Assembly: GCA_002390025.1 (NCBI GenBank)
Contig: DGRU01000117.1
Coordinates: 1 to 7,475 of the forward strand
Length of the DNA: 7,475 nt
Source of the DNA: Lachnospiraceae bacterium UBA4380
Lineage (GTDB): Bacteria > Bacillota > Clostridia > Lachnospirales > Lachnospiraceae
Reading direction: 5' to 3'
Shown here: piece by piece, positions 5,711 through 7,475 of the stretch
Position numbering within the stretch: the first letter of the stretch is position 1
Layout: each line of letters starts with the position of its first letter
Made by a program: the position numbers and the translations under genes
Notes under the pieces: generated by a model
Database searches by the model: none
Seen by the model: only the letters and a program-made list of their open reading frames with translations
Told to the model about the DNA's origin: nothing

Positions 5711-7015
5711 ATGGCTGCATGTATAGTAGTGGCAGATGATCTGACAGGCGCCAATGCGACCGGTGTGCTTCTGACAAAAATGCAGTATCGGGCAGCGACG
5801 ATCATGTCTCTGGAGAATAATGATCCGGAGGAGATGCAGGAGTGCGACTGCCTGCTCTATCCCACAGACAGCCGGGGAGTGGACGCCGATACAGCCTACA
5901 GGAGAGTCTTCGAGGCAACAAAGACTCTGAAAAATGACAAGGTCCTGGTCTACGGCAAGCGGATCGACTCCACCCTCAGAGGAAATCTGGGAAGTGAGAC
6001 AGACGCCATGCTGGATTGTCTGGGAGAGGACTACATAGCAGTGGCTGCGCCCTGCTTTCCTTCTTCGGGCAGGATCGTCATCGGCAACTATATGCTGGTG
6101 AACGGAACGCCCCTGCACAGGACCAATATCGCGCTGGACCCCAAGTGCCCGGTCAGGGTCTCCGAGGTGGACAGGCTCTTTCGGGAACAGAGTAAATACC
6201 AGGTGACCGCCATCCGCATGGGCGAGATGATGGAGGGCGTTTCGGTGCTTGCAGAAAAGATCCGCGCCTGCCATCAGGCGGGCAGCCGCATCCTGACCTT
6301 CGACTGCGTCTCCCAGGAGGACCTGGATCTGATCGCGGACGCCTGCATCGAGAGCGGGGAGAAGATCATCGCCGTAGATCCCGGCGTCTTTACCGCAACG
6401 CTGGCCAGAAAGATCATCAAACCCAGGATGGACCGCAGACAGAACCATATCCTGGTCGTCGTCGGCAGTGTCAATTCCAGCACCACGGCCCAGCTGGAGG
6501 AGTTCTGGCTGACACAGGAAGTCAACAACGTCATGGTCAGGACCCGGGAACTTCTCGAGGGAGAAGAGAGAAGGGAAGAGGAGATCAGCAGGGTCGTGAA
6601 GGAAGTCCTCGATGAAGCGGACAACTACACCACATCCTCTGTTGTCGGAGACGGCATTTATCCGGAAAACAGGATCGACTTCGTTCCTTACATGGAGAAA
6701 TACGGCTGCTCCATGGAGGAAGTGACGGACATGATCAACAACTCTCTGGCGGAGATCACGGTCCGCCTGCTGCGGGCGGAGCCCCGCTTCCAGGGCCTTT
6801 ATGCCTGCGGCGGCGATGTGACACAGGCTCTGAGCGGCTATTTTGGAGCGGCAGGACTGGATCTCAAGGATGAAGTTCTGCCCCTTGCCGCCTACGGCCA
6901 GTTCAGCGGCGGCGAGTTCGACGGCCTGGACTTCATCACCAAGGGCGGAAGCCAGGGCGACAGGACTGCCCTCAATGTCTGCGTCAACTACCTGAAGGAG
7001 AAACTGTTTATCTGA
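5711..7015 (+). CDS. dtnK: DUF1537 four-carbon acid sugar kinase, D-threonate kinase type
   Basis: This 434-residue cytoplasmic kinase of the DUF1537 family is expected to make D-threonate 4-phosphate or D-erythronate 4-phosphate from ATP and the sugar acid. The N-terminal domain has the classical VADDLTGA (7-14), YPTDSR (50-55), KRIDSTLRG (83-91) and APCFPSSGR (113-121). The C-terminal nucleotide domain begins near 246 with VVVGSVNSSTTAQ (249-261). It has ACGGDV (365-370), EVLPLAAYG (388-396) and the closing ITKGGSQGD (409-417). The start is fixed by a perfect AGGAGG 4 nt before the ATG. The PdxA-family gene that follows supplies the next enzyme of the D-threonate/D-erythronate route, which supports the dtnK name. 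Arginine is coded largely by AGG and CGG, rare in the neighbouring genes. It follows the permease after a 211-nt hairpin-rich gap. D-erythronate could equally be the true substrate. Confidence 0.85.
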   Translation: MAACIVVADDLTGANATGVLLTKMQYRAATIMSLENNDPEEMQECDCLLYPTDSRGVDADTAYRRVFEATKTLKNDKVLVYGKRIDSTLRGNLGSETDAMLDCLGEDYIAVAAPCFPSSGRIVIGNYMLVNGTPLHRTNIALDPKCPVRVSEVDRLFREQSKYQVTAIRMGEMMEGVSVLAEKIRACHQAGSRILTFDCVSQEDLDLIADACIESGEKIIAVDPGVFTATLARKIIKPRMDRRQNHILVVVGSVNSSTTAQLEEFWLTQEVNNVMVRTRELLEGEERREEEISRVVKEVLDEADNYTTSSVVGDGIYPENRIDFVPYMEKYGCSMEEVTDMINNSLAEITVRLLRAEPRFQGLYACGGDVTQALSGYFGAAGLDLKDEVLPLAAYGQFSGGEFDGLDFITKGGSQGDRTALNVCVNYLKEKLFI

Positions 7016-7066
7016 TCTCCGGTCAGGGTGTGACGGGCAAGGACCTGTTTTTGAAAAAATCTGCGT

Positions 7067-7105
7067 GGCCGGCCGCTCGCGTGGTAAAATAGATAAAAGC
7101 CGGCC
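7067..7105 (+). repeat. Short GC-rich inverted repeat before pdxA2
   Basis: GGCCGGC (7067-7073) and GCCGGCC (7099-7105) can pair over 7 bp around a 25-nt loop in the 159-nt gap between the second kinase and pdxA2. No U-tract follows, so it is not a convincing terminator. The loop holds TGGTAAAAT (7082-7090), an extended -10-like element without a good -35 box. The rest of the gap holds only the pdxA2 ribosome site, GGAGG at 7163-7167. Confidence 0.35.
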
Positions 7106-7174
7106 TCTGCGGACATTTTCATGCAAATGGATATTAAAACTGCAGATATACAGACATAAAACGGAGGAATAAAA

Positions 7175-7475
7175 ATGGCAGAGAAAAAACCTATGATTGC
7201 AGTACCGATCGGTGATCCCGCCGGTGTAGGCCCCGAGATCGTGGCAAAGGCATGTGCCCTGGAAAAAGTCAATGATGCGGCGGATGTGATCGTCATCGGC
7301 GACCGTCAGGTCATGGAAAAAGCGATCGCCATCGTGGGCGCGGACCTCAAGGTCAATGTCGTGGAAAAACCCGCGGACGGCGACTACCGCCCCGGCATCC
7401 TGAACCTGATCGACCTCGATAATATTGACCAGTCTCAGTTCTCCTACGGCGTTGTCCAGGCTATGTGCGGCAAGG
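7175..7475 (+). CDS. pdxA2: PdxA-family 4-phosphate dehydrogenase, PdxA2 type (3' end outside window)
   Basis: The first 100 codons are present; the family is usually about 330 residues. The N-terminus MIAVPIGDPAGVGPEIVAKA, with the hallmark GDPAGVGPE at 13-21, identifies a PdxA-type NAD-dependent dehydrogenase. It is followed by the expected VIVIGDRQVMEKA strand-helix unit and by SYGVVQAMCGK at the cut. PdxA proper oxidises 4-phosphohydroxy-L-threonine in pyridoxal phosphate synthesis. The PdxA2 branch instead oxidises and decarboxylates D-threonate or D-erythronate 4-phosphate to dihydroxyacetone phosphate, CO2 and NADH. Its place next to a DUF1537 kinase and a GntP permease supports the PdxA2 role. 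GGAGG lies 7 nt before the ATG. The metal-binding histidines needed for activity lie beyond the window, so they cannot be checked. Confidence 0.88.
   Translation, partial: MAEKKPMIAVPIGDPAGVGPEIVAKACALEKVNDAADVIVIGDRQVMEKAIAIVGADLKVNVVEKPADGDYRPGILNLIDLDNIDQSQFSYGVVQAMCGK

Noticed and set aside
5698..5739. Tiny ORF starting at the ATG just before the AGGAGG of the second kinase
   Set aside because: It is 13 codons long, has no ribosome site of its own, and overlaps the true start out of frame; nothing suggests it is a functional leader peptide.
7016..7060. CAGG / CCTG followed by TTTTT as a terminator after the second kinase
   Set aside because: The stem is only 4 bp with a long loop, far too weak beside the ackA terminator; read-through into pdxA2 is more likely.
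5594..7126. 510-codon minus-strand open frame opposite the second kinase, with similar long ones opposite the reductase (1576-2592), the first kinase (2631-3527) and the permease (4216-5496)
   Set aside because: They arise because the real genes avoid codons that would create antisense stops. Their translations show no recognisable domains and have skewed composition, and the plus-strand proteins carry full family motifs.

Overview
The window looks like part of a low-G+C-phylum (Firmicutes), clostridial-type chromosome. It has strong AGGAGG-type ribosome binding sites, sigma-A-type promoters with 17-nt spacers, an FCD-type GntR regulator, and a moderately GC-rich sequence with strongly C-ending codons. 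A gut member of the Lachnospiraceae or a relative would fit, but this is inferred from style and not from a marker gene.

Layout: the window opens in the last 79 codons of an acetate kinase gene (ackA, 1-240), followed by a spacer and a very clear intrinsic terminator (369-406). A GntR/FCD regulator lies on the minus strand (478-1143). It diverges from a five-gene plus-strand operon across a 480-nt control region (1144-1623). This region has two good promoters facing away from each other: TTGACA-17-TACAAT for the regulator and TTGACC-17-TACAAT for the operon. A perfect GGTATACC-centred palindrome sits inside the operon promoter spacer, with a second copy just past the expected transcription start. 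These are the likely operators for the regulator.

The operon encodes, in order: a beta-hydroxyacid dehydrogenase of the tartronate semialdehyde reductase / L-threonate dehydrogenase family (1624-2511); a long, divergent DUF1537 four-carbon acid sugar kinase (2610-4034); a GntP-family permease (4093-5499); a second DUF1537 kinase of the D-threonate kinase type (5711-7015); and the start of a PdxA-family dehydrogenase (7175 to the window end). The DUF1537 kinase plus PdxA2 pair is the described route from D-threonate or D-erythronate to dihydroxyacetone phosphate and CO2. The likely working model is: GntP brings in a sugar acid, one or both kinases phosphorylate it at C4, PdxA2 oxidatively decarboxylates the product, and the reductase interconverts a hydroxyacid and an oxo-acid so that another substrate can enter.

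The points most worth a second look are the two very different DUF1537 kinases flanking one transporter; the reductase-kinase pair without the isomerase and decarboxylase that usually accompany it (within the window); the double operator; the hairpin-rich 211-nt break before the second kinase; and that kinase's distinct arginine codon use. I see no CRISPR array, RNA gene or mobile element.
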